Shown piece after piece: positions 1 through 5,296 of a stretch of 5,296 nt of DNA. Both the position numbers and the translations under genes were made by a program. Origin of the DNA: an uncultured Oscillospiraceae bacterium. Lineage in GTDB: Bacteria; Bacillota; Clostridia; Oscillospirales; Oscillospiraceae. The stretch spans positions 1 to 5,296 of the forward strand of contig CAKTZN010000133.1 in NCBI GenBank assembly GCA_934635545.1. Reading direction: 5' to 3'. Position 1 is the first letter of the stretch. Each line of letters opens with the position of its first letter. The notes under the pieces were generated by a model that was not told the DNA's origin, searched no databases, and was given only the letters and a program-made list of their open reading frames with translations.

Positions 1-1084
1 TGGCGCAGCTGGCCTTGGCGCCGTCGCAGATGCAGCCGGAGATCATGGCCACCGCGTTTTCCAGCGTGTGGCTGATGGCCTCATAGTCCGCGCCCCGCAG
101 CCAGGCGATGCCGCAGCCTGCGCCCACACCGGCACTCACCGCGCCGCAATAGGCGCTGAGGCGGCCGATGCCGGTTTTCTGGTGAATGGTGATCAGGTCG
201 CTGAGGCACACAGCCCGCAGGATCTTCTCGTCGCCGGCGCCCATGAGCTTGCCGTAGCGCCACACGGGGACGGAGGCGGTGATGCCCTGGTTGCCGGAGC
301 CGGAGCAGATGACCACCGGCATCTCGCAGCCGTTCATGCGGGCGTCGGACCCGGCGGCGGCCCAGGCCCGGGCCTGGGTCTCGATGTCATCGCTGCGCTG
401 GAGGAGGGTGGAGCCGATGTTGGCGCCCCAACTGTTGCGCAGTCCCTCCTGGGCGATGGCGGTGTTGCAGGCGATCTGCCTGCCGATAACAGGCTCGATG
501 GCGGCTAACGGTACGGTTTCAGCGAAGGTGATGATGTCTTTGACGTTGAGAACGCTCTTGTCCTGCAGATTGTCCTCCGCGTTGGCGGTAACGGGCTTTT
601 CCAGCAGGATCTCGCCGTCCCTTTCGATGTAGATGATGTTGGTGTGGTTGTTGGCCACCCGCACGGCGGCAGTGTGTCCCGCCCGCTTGCCGTGCAGGAA
701 GATATCCAGCAGGCACGGCGTCTCGGGACATGTGACCTTGATGGGTGTGGCATCCAGATAGCCCTGGATGGCGGCTGCGTCATCCTCTGTGACGTTGGCG
801 ATCACCTGAAGCTCCGCGTCCGCGTCGCCCGCCACAATACCTACCGCGATGGCAGCGTCGATGCCGCGACGGCCATCAGTATTGGGTACGACCACGGATT
901 TCACGTTCTTCAGAATGTTGCCGCTGACCTCGGCCAGCACTTCTTCCGGTTTTCCGCCCAGCACCTCGCGCAGCTTGGCAGCACAGTACGCGACGGCGAT
1001 GGGCTCTGTACACCCTGTGGCCAGCAGGAGCTCTTCCTGCAGGATAGCCGTATAGGCGGCCATCGTCTTTTCGTTCAACATCAT
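1..1084 (-). CDS. L-cysteine desulfidase / UPF0597 (CyuA, YhaM-like) family protein, 3' end cut off
   Basis: The reading frame runs from ATG at 1084 to the left edge without a stop, giving 361 residues. Family members are usually about 400-435 residues, so perhaps 60-70 C-terminal residues are missing. Family marks are GCTEPIA at residues 24-30, ICSGSGNQG at 259-267, and CICDGAKASC at 351-360, just before the edge. Characterised members split L-cysteine into pyruvate, ammonia and sulfide with a cysteine-bound iron-sulfur cluster. Cys25 and cysteines among 260, 293, 313, 351, 353 and 360 are candidate ligands. I see no signal peptide or membrane segment, so it is probably cytoplasmic. AAGGAG at 1096-1091 lies 6 bases before the chosen ATG; a second ATG follows at 1081. 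I found no convincing promoter in the 206 bases upstream, so read-through from the deaminase gene is possible. Family is secure; substrate (cysteine or another amino acid) is inferred. Confidence 0.87.
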   Translation of the reverse strand, partial: MMLNEKTMAAYTAILQEELLLATGCTEPIAVAYCAAKLREVLGGKPEEVLAEVSGNILKNVKSVVVPNTDGRRGIDAAIAVGIVAGDADAELQVIANVTEDDAAAIQGYLDATPIKVTCPETPCLLDIFLHGKRAGHTAAVRVANNHTNIIYIERDGEILLEKPVTANAEDNLQDKSVLNVKDIITFAETVPLAAIEPVIGRQIACNTAIAQEGLRNSWGANIGSTLLQRSDDIETQARAWAAAGSDARMNGCEMPVVICSGSGNQGITASVPVWRYGKLMGAGDEKILRAVCLSDLITIHQKTGIGRLSAYCGAVSAGVGAGCGIAWLRGADYEAISHTLENAVAMISGCICDGAKASCA

Positions 1085-1110
1085 GACATTCTCCTTCGTA
1101 TACATTTTTA

Positions 1111-1138
1111 TCATCAGGCCCGCAGGCCGGATAGATGA
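1111..1138 (-). other. Hairpin in the leader of the desulfidase gene
   Basis: On the minus strand TCATC (1138-1134) pairs with GATGA (1115-1111). An inner GGCC-TGCG-GGCC hairpin (1128-1117) sits between them, separated by a small asymmetric internal loop. It ends about 15 bases before the AAGGAG ribosome site, so it would sit in the 5' leader of the mRNA. No T run follows, so it is not an intrinsic terminator. It could affect mRNA stability or translation, or be chance in a GC-rich stretch. Confidence 0.35.
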
Positions 1139-1183
1139 GAGGGAGGGGGATGCGAGAATTTTGCGGAAATGGCGTATTCTATT

Positions 1184-1265
1184 GTAGAGGGCGATGCCTA
1201 CATCGCCCCGTCGTGTGTTGGAAATATTATCTGTATCGCGGGCCGATGTGGGCATCGGCCCCTAC
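1184..1265. repeat. Inverted pair of REP-like palindromic elements
   Basis: Two hairpin heads face each other in the gap between the deaminase and desulfidase genes. The left head (1184-1210) has an 8-bp stem GGGCGATG/CATCGCCC with loop CCTA. The right head (1238-1265) has a 9-bp stem GGGCCGATG/CATCGGCCC with loop TGGG. The reverse complement of the right head matches the left head at 23 of 27 positions, and both have GTAG at the outer end. Two of the four differences are on opposite stem arms and preserve pairing. The heads are separated by 27 bases. The arrangement resembles paired REP elements (BIME-like) in other bacteria. The right head recurs exactly at 4155-4182. No T run follows either head, so these are not typical terminators. 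Confidence 0.75.
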
Positions 1266-1290
1266 GAGACATAAAATGAGCCAGAACTCC

Positions 1291-1773
1291 TCACCGCAGG
1301 TCGGGCACGTCGTCCTCCAGATCCACCCAATCCTGCACGTCCACGGTGGAAAACTCCGTTTCCGTATTGCGGATGACCACCTTGGAGAGCCCGGCGTTGA
1401 TCACCAGGCGGCGGCACATGGCGCAGGAGGTGGCGTCGTGGAGCAGCTCACCGGTCTGGGCGTTGCGGCCCACCAGATACAGCGTGCCGCCCACCATGTC
1501 CCGCCGTGCGGCGGAGATGATGGCGTTGGCCTCGGCGTGGACGCTGCGGCACAGCTCGTACCGCTCACCCCGGGGCACCTGCATGGCCTCGCGGGTGCAG
1601 AGCCCCATGTCCACGCAGTTGCGGCGGCCGCGGGGCGCGCCGTTGTAGCCGGTGGAGATGATCTCGTCGTTCTTGACAATGATGGCGCCAAACACGCGGC
1701 GCAGGCAGGTGGCCCGCTCCAGCACCGTCTGGGCGATATTCAGATAGTAGTTTTCCTTACTGATGCGTTCCAT
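1291..1773 (-). CDS. dCMP deaminase (ComEB-like, cytidine/deoxycytidylate deaminase family)
   Basis: A complete 160-residue protein, normal for this family. It likely deaminates dCMP to dUMP in the cytoplasm, supplying dUMP for thymidylate synthesis. The catalytic zinc site is visible: His79-Ala-Glu81 within SVHAEANAI, and Cys117 and Cys120 in SCAMC. The dCMP-deaminase signature TGYNGAPRG is at residues 41-49. Further cysteines at 53, 59 and 75 fit the extra metal site seen in some phage and bacterial dCMP deaminases. The residue before the first zinc cysteine is Ser where many relatives have Pro, a mild change that leaves the ligands intact. The start at 1773 has AAGGAG at 1786-1781, 7 bases upstream, and lies behind a near-consensus promoter at 1834-1806. 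It is probably a single gene. B. subtilis ComEB is the best known relative, but nothing here implies a competence role. Confidence 0.92.
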   Translation of the reverse strand: MERISKENYYLNIAQTVLERATCLRRVFGAIIVKNDEIISTGYNGAPRGRRNCVDMGLCTREAMQVPRGERYELCRSVHAEANAIISAARRDMVGGTLYLVGRNAQTGELLHDATSCAMCRRLVINAGLSKVVIRNTETEFSTVDVQDWVDLEDDVPDLR

Positions 1774-1805
1774 AGGGGTTCTCCTTGCGATGGTTACTTT
1801 ATTTG

Positions 1806-1834
1806 ATTATAGCCTGTTTCCGGAAAGGGTTCAA
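1806..1834 (-). promoter_or_regulatory. Vegetative (sigma-A type) promoter of the dCMP deaminase gene
   Basis: On the minus strand a -35 box TTGAAC (1834-1829) is followed by a 17-base spacer and a perfect -10 box TATAAT (1811-1806). Transcription would begin near 1799, leaving a leader of about 26 bases that contains the AAGGAG ribosome site. This is the best promoter in the window. The AT-rich stretch at 1835-1934 may add an UP-like element and otherwise holds nothing I can identify. Confidence 0.82.
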
Positions 1835-1934
1835 TAAAGATGAACGTTATGTTTTTCACAAAAATTTCGAGGAAATTTTGAGGAAAACGGAGAATTTCGG
1901 AATTTTTTGTGGGAATTATTGGAAGGGAAAAGAC

Positions 1935-1960
1935 AAAAAAGAGACCGCCGCAGCGGTCTC
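1935..1960 (-). terminator. Intrinsic terminator of the ribbon-helix-helix operon
   Basis: On the minus strand GAGACCGC (1960-1953), loop TGCG and GCGGTCTC (1948-1941) form a perfect 8-bp stem followed directly by six T (1940-1935). It begins 6 bases after the stop codon of the gene ending at 1967. It separates the operon from the dCMP deaminase promoter. Confidence 0.9.
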
Positions 1961-1966
1961 ACGGTG

Positions 1967-2161
1967 TTATTCCTCGACTTTTACAATGTCAATGGCCGCG
2001 TCCAGAAGGAGGTTGACCAGTTCATTGCGGGAGCGGTTCGTTTTGGCGGCTAATTCGTCCAGACGGGCAATGAGCTCGTCCTTCATGCGGACAGAGACGA
2101 CCTTGTAGCCGTCATCGCCCCGGCGGTTGCTTTTCTTTTTGATTTTGATCACATCTGCCAT
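1967..2161 (-). CDS. Small ribbon-helix-helix (CopG/Arc-type) DNA-binding protein, second gene of the operon
   Basis: A 64-residue protein. After a basic N-terminal tail (KIKKKSNRR at residues 6-14), residues 20-58 fit a ribbon-helix-helix fold. A short beta strand (KVVSVRM) is followed by helix A (about 27-40), the turn TNRSRNE, and helix B (about 43-58). Such proteins dimerise, insert the paired strands into the major groove, and usually act as repressors or as antitoxins. The start at 2161 lies 9 bases after the stop of the upstream gene, with AAAGG (2171-2167) 5 bases before the ATG, so the two are translated from one mRNA. No toxin gene follows; a terminator comes next. The target is unknown. 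The fold call is from sequence pattern only. Confidence 0.8.
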   Translation of the reverse strand: MADVIKIKKKSNRRGDDGYKVVSVRMKDELIARLDELAAKTNRSRNELVNLLLDAAIDIVKVEE

Positions 2162-2170
2162 ATATGCCTT

Positions 2171-2344
2171 TTATTCCTCCGTGTTCAGTGTCCCGTGGGC
2201 CTGTTCGTATTGGCGGACGTACTGCTCCAGGACGAACTCGATCTCCTTGTTGGCGGAGCGCTTGTTCTGGGCGGCGATGCATTTGATCTTGTCCAGAAGC
2301 TCCTCGGATACCCGCAGGGAAAACGGTGCGTAATAGTTTGCCAT
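2171..2344 (-). CDS. Arc-like ribbon-helix-helix DNA-binding protein, first gene of the operon
   Basis: Residues FSLRVSEELLDKIK followed by RSANKEIEFVLEQYVRQYE are typical of the Arc-like family: strand, helix A, an RS-x-NKEIE turn into helix B. It probably dimerises and represses transcription, perhaps of its own operon. I start it at 2344 (57 residues, MANYYAPF...), because Arc-like proteins usually begin a few residues before this strand and because a possible -10 box lies upstream at 2379-2374. In-frame ATGs at 2356 (61 residues) and 2383 (70 residues) are alternatives. None has a strong ribosome site, so the start is uncertain. The second ribbon-helix-helix gene follows after 9 bases. 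The two proteins differ in sequence, so they are not a recent duplication. A role as an antitoxin is possible in principle, but no partner toxin is adjacent. Confidence 0.83.
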   Translation of the reverse strand: MANYYAPFSLRVSEELLDKIKCIAAQNKRSANKEIEFVLEQYVRQYEQAHGTLNTEE

Positions 2345-2353
2345 GTCATCACT

Positions 2354-2398
2354 CATTTCACTTTGATGTGATGATGATAGCATTTCACATGCATTTCA
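2354..2398 (-). promoter_or_regulatory. Putative promoter and operator of the ribbon-helix-helix operon
   Basis: The minus strand carries TGAAATG three times (2398-2392, 2387-2381, 2360-2354), the first two spaced 11 bases apart, about one helical turn. Ribbon-helix-helix repressors often bind such tandem short motifs. An extended -10 box, TGC followed by TATCAT (2379-2374), lies among them, but the -35 region is weak. If this -10 is used, transcription begins near 2367, which favours the downstream start codons. Autoregulation is inference from position and spacing. Confidence 0.4.
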
Positions 2399-2442
2399 TA
2401 AGAATTCATATTGACATCAAAAAGATATCATATTATGCTGTA

Positions 2443-2473
2443 TAAAAAGAAAAGACCGCCTTGGCGGTCTTTT
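2443..2473 (-). terminator. Intrinsic terminator of the DUF1508 gene
   Basis: AAAAGACCGC (2473-2464 on the minus strand), loop CAAG and GCGGTCTTTT (2459-2450) make a perfect 10-bp stem. The T-rich tract continues to about 2443. It begins 17 bases after the stop at 2491. The region 2399-2442 beyond it is AT-rich and contains no gene I can recognise. Confidence 0.88.
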
Positions 2474-2490
2474 CGGAAATGCGGTGCGGC

Positions 2491-2865
2491 TCAGCCCTCC
2501 AGCTTTTCCACGGCGGCGTCCGGCGCGTTGCGGCGAACGGAGTCGATGCCGTTCAGGCAGGAGGCCTTGGCCTTATAGCCCTCGCTGGCGGCGATGATCT
2601 CGCCGTTGCGGGCCTTCAGGCGGAAGCGGAATTCACCGGCCTTGTCGGTATACATCTCAAACTTGGGATTGGTGACGGCGGCCACCTCGGCCACGGTCTG
2701 ATCCTCGAATTTGGCCTCTGCCGCGTTCTTGCGGACGGACTCCACGCCCTTCATGCAGGCGGCCTCGGTGGTATAGACCTCGCTGGTGGCGATGACTTCG
2801 CCATTGCCGGCTTTCAGATTGAACACAAAACCGGTCTTGGTCGCTTTGACAACGAACTTACCCAT
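2491..2865 (-). CDS. DUF1508 (YegP-like, UPF0339) tandem-repeat protein
   Basis: A complete 124-residue protein made of two DUF1508 repeats, about residues 3-54 and 68-120. Each has the pattern FxLKAxNGExIAxSExY followed by a conserved Cys (37 and 103), Gly-[IV]-[DE]-SVR and a basic-Asn-Ala end (SVRKNA at 43-48, SVRRNA at 109-114). The two repeats are joined by a linker rich in Ala and Val. No signal peptide or membrane segment is seen. The biochemical role of this family is not established, and I assign none. The start at 2865 has AAGGA 9 bases upstream. It follows the GntR-type regulator after only 41 bases. I found no strong promoter or terminator in that gap, so co-transcription is likely. 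A strong terminator follows the gene. Confidence 0.9.
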   Translation of the reverse strand: MGKFVVKATKTGFVFNLKAGNGEVIATSEVYTTEAACMKGVESVRKNAAEAKFEDQTVAEVAAVTNPKFEMYTDKAGEFRFRLKARNGEIIAASEGYKAKASCLNGIDSVRRNAPDAAVEKLEG

Positions 2866-2906
2866 GGTGTTGCTTCCTTTCTTTTTATACCCCGTGGGGC
2901 GGTTTA

Positions 2907-3683
2907 TCAGTCGATGGTACGGTTGAAGTGGATGCCGGACTTCTGCATATGTACGTCCAGACGGACGCGGTCGCCCCGGATATAGCTGCGGGTGTACTCG
3001 TAAATGCGGCCATCCTCGGTGCGGGTGCGGCGCTGGTGATAGAAGGCGCAGGTATTGGGCTCCACACCCAGCAGCCTGGCGCTTTCGCTGTCCAGCGTCA
3101 CGGCCTCATAGCTCTCCTCTGCGGCGAAGGGGGTGATGCCCACATGATACAGCAGGGAATAGAAGCTGTGGGTCTGCACCATGTCGCGGGTCAGATTGGG
3201 ATAGATGTACTGGGGATAGTAGCTGGTCTCCAGGATCAGCGGCTCACCGTCTACGTTGCGGATACGGGTGAAGCAATAGACCGGCGTGCCCTCCCGCAGC
3301 TCCATCTTCTCGCAGATGATGGCCGGCGGGGTGATGATCTGAAAATCCACCAGTGTGCTGCTGGGCTCCTTGCCCATGGAGGATACCTCGGTGGTGAAGG
3401 AGTACCGGACGCCCCGGCGGTTGGTGGACGGATCGGCCACAAAGGTGCCGCGGCCCCGCTTACGGACTACCAACCCCTCCTCCTCCAGCTCGCCGATGGC
3501 CTGGCGGACGGTGTTGCGGCTGATGTTCAGCGAGCGGCACAGCTCCGCCTCGCTGGGCAGCAGGTCGCCCACGGACAGAACGCCGGTGGAGATGTTGCGC
3601 TTGATGATGCCCACCAACTGGGCATACAGAGAGATGTCACTGTCCAGAGACAGCGTCGCGTTGAGAAGTGCGTTGCTTTCCAT
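2907..3683 (-). CDS. GntR family transcriptional regulator, HutC type with UTRA domain
   Basis: A 258-residue regulator. Residues 18-82 form the winged helix-turn-helix: LPSEAELCRSL, recognition helix region SRNTVRQAIGEL (55-66), and wing RKRGRGTFV (74-82). Residues about 100-245 fit a UTRA effector-binding domain, including GTPVYCFTRIR, ETSYYP and YTRSYIRGDRVRL. HutC-type members are usually dimeric repressors released by a small metabolite, often a sugar phosphate or amino-acid derivative; the ligand cannot be told here. The start at 3683 is chosen because an AGGAAAGGAAA ribosome region lies about 10 bases upstream and a promoter precedes it. The frame stays open to 3908, but that extension would translate the promoter and hairpin repeats. 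No transporter or enzyme operon is adjacent, so the regulon may be elsewhere. The DUF1508 gene follows closely. Confidence 0.93.
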   Translation of the reverse strand: MESNALLNATLSLDSDISLYAQLVGIIKRNISTGVLSVGDLLPSEAELCRSLNISRNTVRQAIGELEEEGLVVRKRGRGTFVADPSTNRRGVRYSFTTEVSSMGKEPSSTLVDFQIITPPAIICEKMELREGTPVYCFTRIRNVDGEPLILETSYYPQYIYPNLTRDMVQTHSFYSLLYHVGITPFAAEESYEAVTLDSESARLLGVEPNTCAFYHQRRTRTEDGRIYEYTRSYIRGDRVRLDVHMQKSGIHFNRTID

Positions 3684-3704
3684 GACGGATGTTTCCTTTC
3701 CTGC

Positions 3705-3740
3705 GCGCCCATGGCGCTTGTACCTATTGTACCATACATT
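3705..3740 (-). promoter_or_regulatory. Promoter and candidate operator of the GntR-type gene
   Basis: The minus strand has an extended -10 box, TGG followed by TACAAT (3731-3726), with no good -35 box, which suggests activator help or weak expression. GGTACAA occurs twice in direct repeat (3733-3727 and 3724-3718), overlapping the -10 box and the expected start near 3719. A 5-bp palindrome GCGCC-ATG-GGCGC (3717-3705) lies in the leader just before the ribosome site. These are natural places for self-repression. The upstream AATGTATGGTA (3740-3730) also occurs in the gap promoter region. Confidence 0.55.
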
Positions 3741-3814
3741 CCGTGAAAAAGAAAGAGGCAGTTTCAGAAAAAGTGCCCTTTTCCCGATAACACGGCGCAT
3801 AAAAAGTGAGGGAT

Positions 3815-3848
3815 AGGAAAAAAGCCGCCATGAAGGCGGCGTTTTCCT
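3815..3848 (-). terminator. Second copy of the GCCGCC terminator, upstream of the gntR-type promoter
   Basis: On the minus strand GCCGCC (3840-3835), loop TTCAT and GGCGGC (3829-3824) are followed by TTTTTT. An outer A/T-rich stem, AGGAAAA with TTTTCCT, extends the hairpin. It matches the copy at 4046-4080 except for one loop base and one base in the T/A tract. It would stop read-through toward the gntR-type gene or end a transcript from the hairpin segment. The symmetrical A/T arms suggest it can also work on the plus strand. Confidence 0.75.
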
Positions 3849-3853
3849 CTGAT

Positions 3854-3884
3854 TTTTTCCAAAGGGCCAGGCCCTTTGGAAAAA
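3854..3884. repeat. Perfect 31-base palindrome
   Basis: Fifteen bases, TTTTTCCAAAGGGCC (3854-3868), are exactly complementary to 3870-3884, with a single central A. No T run follows outside the arms, so it is not a standard terminator. It may be the end of a small non-coding repeat or a protein-binding site. Perfect pairing over this length is unlikely by chance. Confidence 0.8.
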
Positions 3885-3947
3885 GGGATCACGCTGCGAC
3901 CCGCGCAATTAGGCGCCGAAGGTGCATCAAAACCAAGATGGATACTA

Positions 3948-4000
3948 CGGCGGCATAGCCGCCGAGATCGGATGCTAAAAATATGCCACCGGCATATTTT
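3948..4000. repeat. Two adjacent perfect hairpins
   Basis: CGGCGGC-ATA-GCCGCCG (3948-3964) has a 7-bp stem, and AAAATATGCC-ACC-GGCATATTTT (3978-4000) has a 10-bp stem. They are 13 bases apart and, with the palindrome at 3854-3884, lie between the two copies of the GCCGCC terminator. They could be parts of a structured RNA or of a degenerate mobile repeat. I see no T run after either on the minus strand that would make it an obvious terminator. Confidence 0.65.
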
Positions 4001-4045
4001 CTTAACGCACCGACCGCGAATTCTGCGAAGCTTTTTGGTGTACCT

Positions 4046-4080
4046 AGGAAAAAAGCCGCCATAAAGGCGGCGTTTTTCCT
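4046..4080 (-). terminator. Intrinsic terminator of the gap gene
   Basis: On the minus strand GCCGCC (4071-4066), loop TTTAT and GGCGGC (4060-4055) are followed by TTTTTT (4054-4049). The outer arms AGGAAAAA and TTTTTTCCT pair to extend the stem. It is the first good terminator after the gap stop at 4214, about 130 bases downstream. The plus strand also ends in GTTTTTCCT, so it may work in both directions. A near-identical copy lies at 3815-3848. Confidence 0.82.
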
Positions 4081-4154
4081 GGAACAAAAAAGAAGGAAAA
4101 CTTGAAAGTCTGAAAATAGCTTATTGAAAAGGCCTCGCATATCTTGTTCATCGT

Positions 4155-4182
4155 GCGGGCCGATGTGGGCATCGGCCCCTAC
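4155..4182. repeat. REP-like palindrome, exact copy of the element at 1238-1265
   Basis: Twenty-eight bases are identical to 1238-1265 in the same orientation, including the 9-bp stem GGGCCGATG/CATCGGCCC and the CTAC end. It lies 31 bases after the stop codon of the gap gene. Here it stands alone, without the inverted partner found at 1184-1210. Its place just after a stop codon resembles that at 1238-1265, 25 bases after the deaminase stop. Such sites in other bacteria protect mRNA 3' ends or bind proteins; the role here is unknown. Confidence 0.8.
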
Positions 4183-4213
4183 AACAAATCAAGAACGAGA
4201 TTTCATGCCAGAT

Positions 4214-5230
<1,017 letters not shown>

Positions 5231-5260
5231 TCAAGACTTCCTCTCTGATGGAATATATCA

Positions 5261-5285
5261 AATGTATGGTATGTTTAGTATTATA
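5261..5285 (-). promoter_or_regulatory. gap promoter -10 box and start-site motif
   Basis: A perfect TATAAT lies at 5285-5280 on the minus strand; the -35 box would fall beyond the right edge. Transcription would start near 5273, giving a leader of about 45 bases. The start-site region holds TACCATACATT (5271-5261), an 11-base match, in opposite orientation, to the sequence just upstream of the GntR-type gene's -10 box. It could be a regulator site, though chance is possible. Confidence 0.55.
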
Positions 5286-5296
5286 TGCATTATTTT

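Larger units (their letters stand above)
3684..4213. other. 530-base gene-free interval between the gap and gntR-type genes, rich in hairpins
   Basis: From right to left it holds: a REP-like palindrome (4182-4155); an AT-rich stretch (4154-4081); a terminator (4080-4046); hairpins at 4000-3978, 3964-3948 and 3884-3854; a second terminator (3848-3815); and the GntR promoter (about 3740-3705). Open frames cross it on both strands (for example 3889-4140 minus and 3876-4064 plus). They translate the palindromes and lack a ribosome site or a recognisable domain, so I do not call a protein. Whether the segment 3849-4045 makes a small RNA is open; I see no clear promoter for one. Confidence 0.7.

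Noticed and set aside
68..1138. Several open frames on the plus strand (68-508, 279-632, 644-1138)
   Set aside because: They are antisense to the desulfidase family gene, whose frame is open throughout and carries its cysteine motifs.
1184..1265. REP-like heads as intrinsic terminators or the start of a CRISPR array
   Set aside because: No T run follows the stems in either direction, and there is no regular repeat-spacer series; the heads are inverted, not direct repeats.
1135..1806. 223-codon open frame on the plus strand opposite the dCMP deaminase
   Set aside because: It reads through the REP-like repeats and the deaminase antisense, with no domain or ribosome site; the deaminase has its motifs, ribosome site and promoter.
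2928..3746. 272-codon open frame on the plus strand opposite the GntR-type gene
   Set aside because: Antisense shadow with Gly/Ala/His/Leu bias; the minus-strand protein has a clear winged helix and UTRA domain.
3684..3908. N-terminal extension of the GntR-type protein to an ATG at 3908
   Set aside because: The extra 75 residues translate the promoter, the second terminator and the 31-base palindrome; family members start close to residue 1 of the 3683 start.
3889..4140. 83-codon open frame on the minus strand with a hydrophobic C-terminal half
   Set aside because: It crosses the terminator and two perfect hairpins, has no ribosome site, and the apparent membrane segment can come from the repeat sequence. 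A real small membrane protein is not fully excluded.

Overview
The window is about 5.3 kb of bacterial chromosome. All seven protein-coding genes lie on the minus strand, so transcription runs from the right edge (5296) toward the left edge (1). GC-rich coding regions alternate with AT-rich control regions. Shine-Dalgarno sequences are AAGGAG-like, promoters have TATAAT-like -10 boxes, and terminators are GC hairpins followed by T runs. Together with the gene types (Arc-like repressor, DUF1508 tandem protein, HutC-type GntR regulator, CyuA/UPF0597 enzyme), this suggests a GC-rich gut Clostridia lineage such as Oscillospiraceae. That placement is inference and cannot be fixed to a genus from this sequence.

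Layout in the direction of transcription. (1) 5285-4214: promoter -10 box and a complete glycolytic NAD-dependent glyceraldehyde-3-phosphate dehydrogenase. (2) 4213-3684: a 530-base gene-free interval. It holds a REP-like palindrome, two near-identical terminators about 230 bases apart and three strong hairpins between them, then the GntR promoter. (3) 3683-2907: a GntR/HutC-type regulator with a UTRA ligand domain. (4) 2865-2491: a two-repeat DUF1508 protein 41 bases downstream, probably co-transcribed, closed by a terminator. (5) 2344-1967: a compact operon of two ribbon-helix-helix DNA-binding proteins with repeated TGAAATG motifs in its promoter region, closed by a terminator. (6) 1834-1291: a near-consensus promoter and a dCMP deaminase of the ComEB family. 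(7) 1290-1085: a gap with an inverted pair of REP-like palindromes and a leader hairpin. (8) 1084-1: an L-cysteine desulfidase/UPF0597 family enzyme cut by the left edge.

The genes do not form one pathway. They are separate housekeeping or regulatory units: glycolysis, a metabolite-sensing repressor, pyrimidine nucleotide metabolism and cysteine catabolism. The least explained material is non-coding: the hairpin cluster between the gap gene and the GntR gene, the dispersed palindromes whose stems show compensating base changes, an 11-base motif shared by the gntR and gap promoter regions, and the two-gene ribbon-helix-helix operon with no toxin partner. I see no convincing evidence of a defence system, CRISPR array, transposase gene, tRNA or rRNA.
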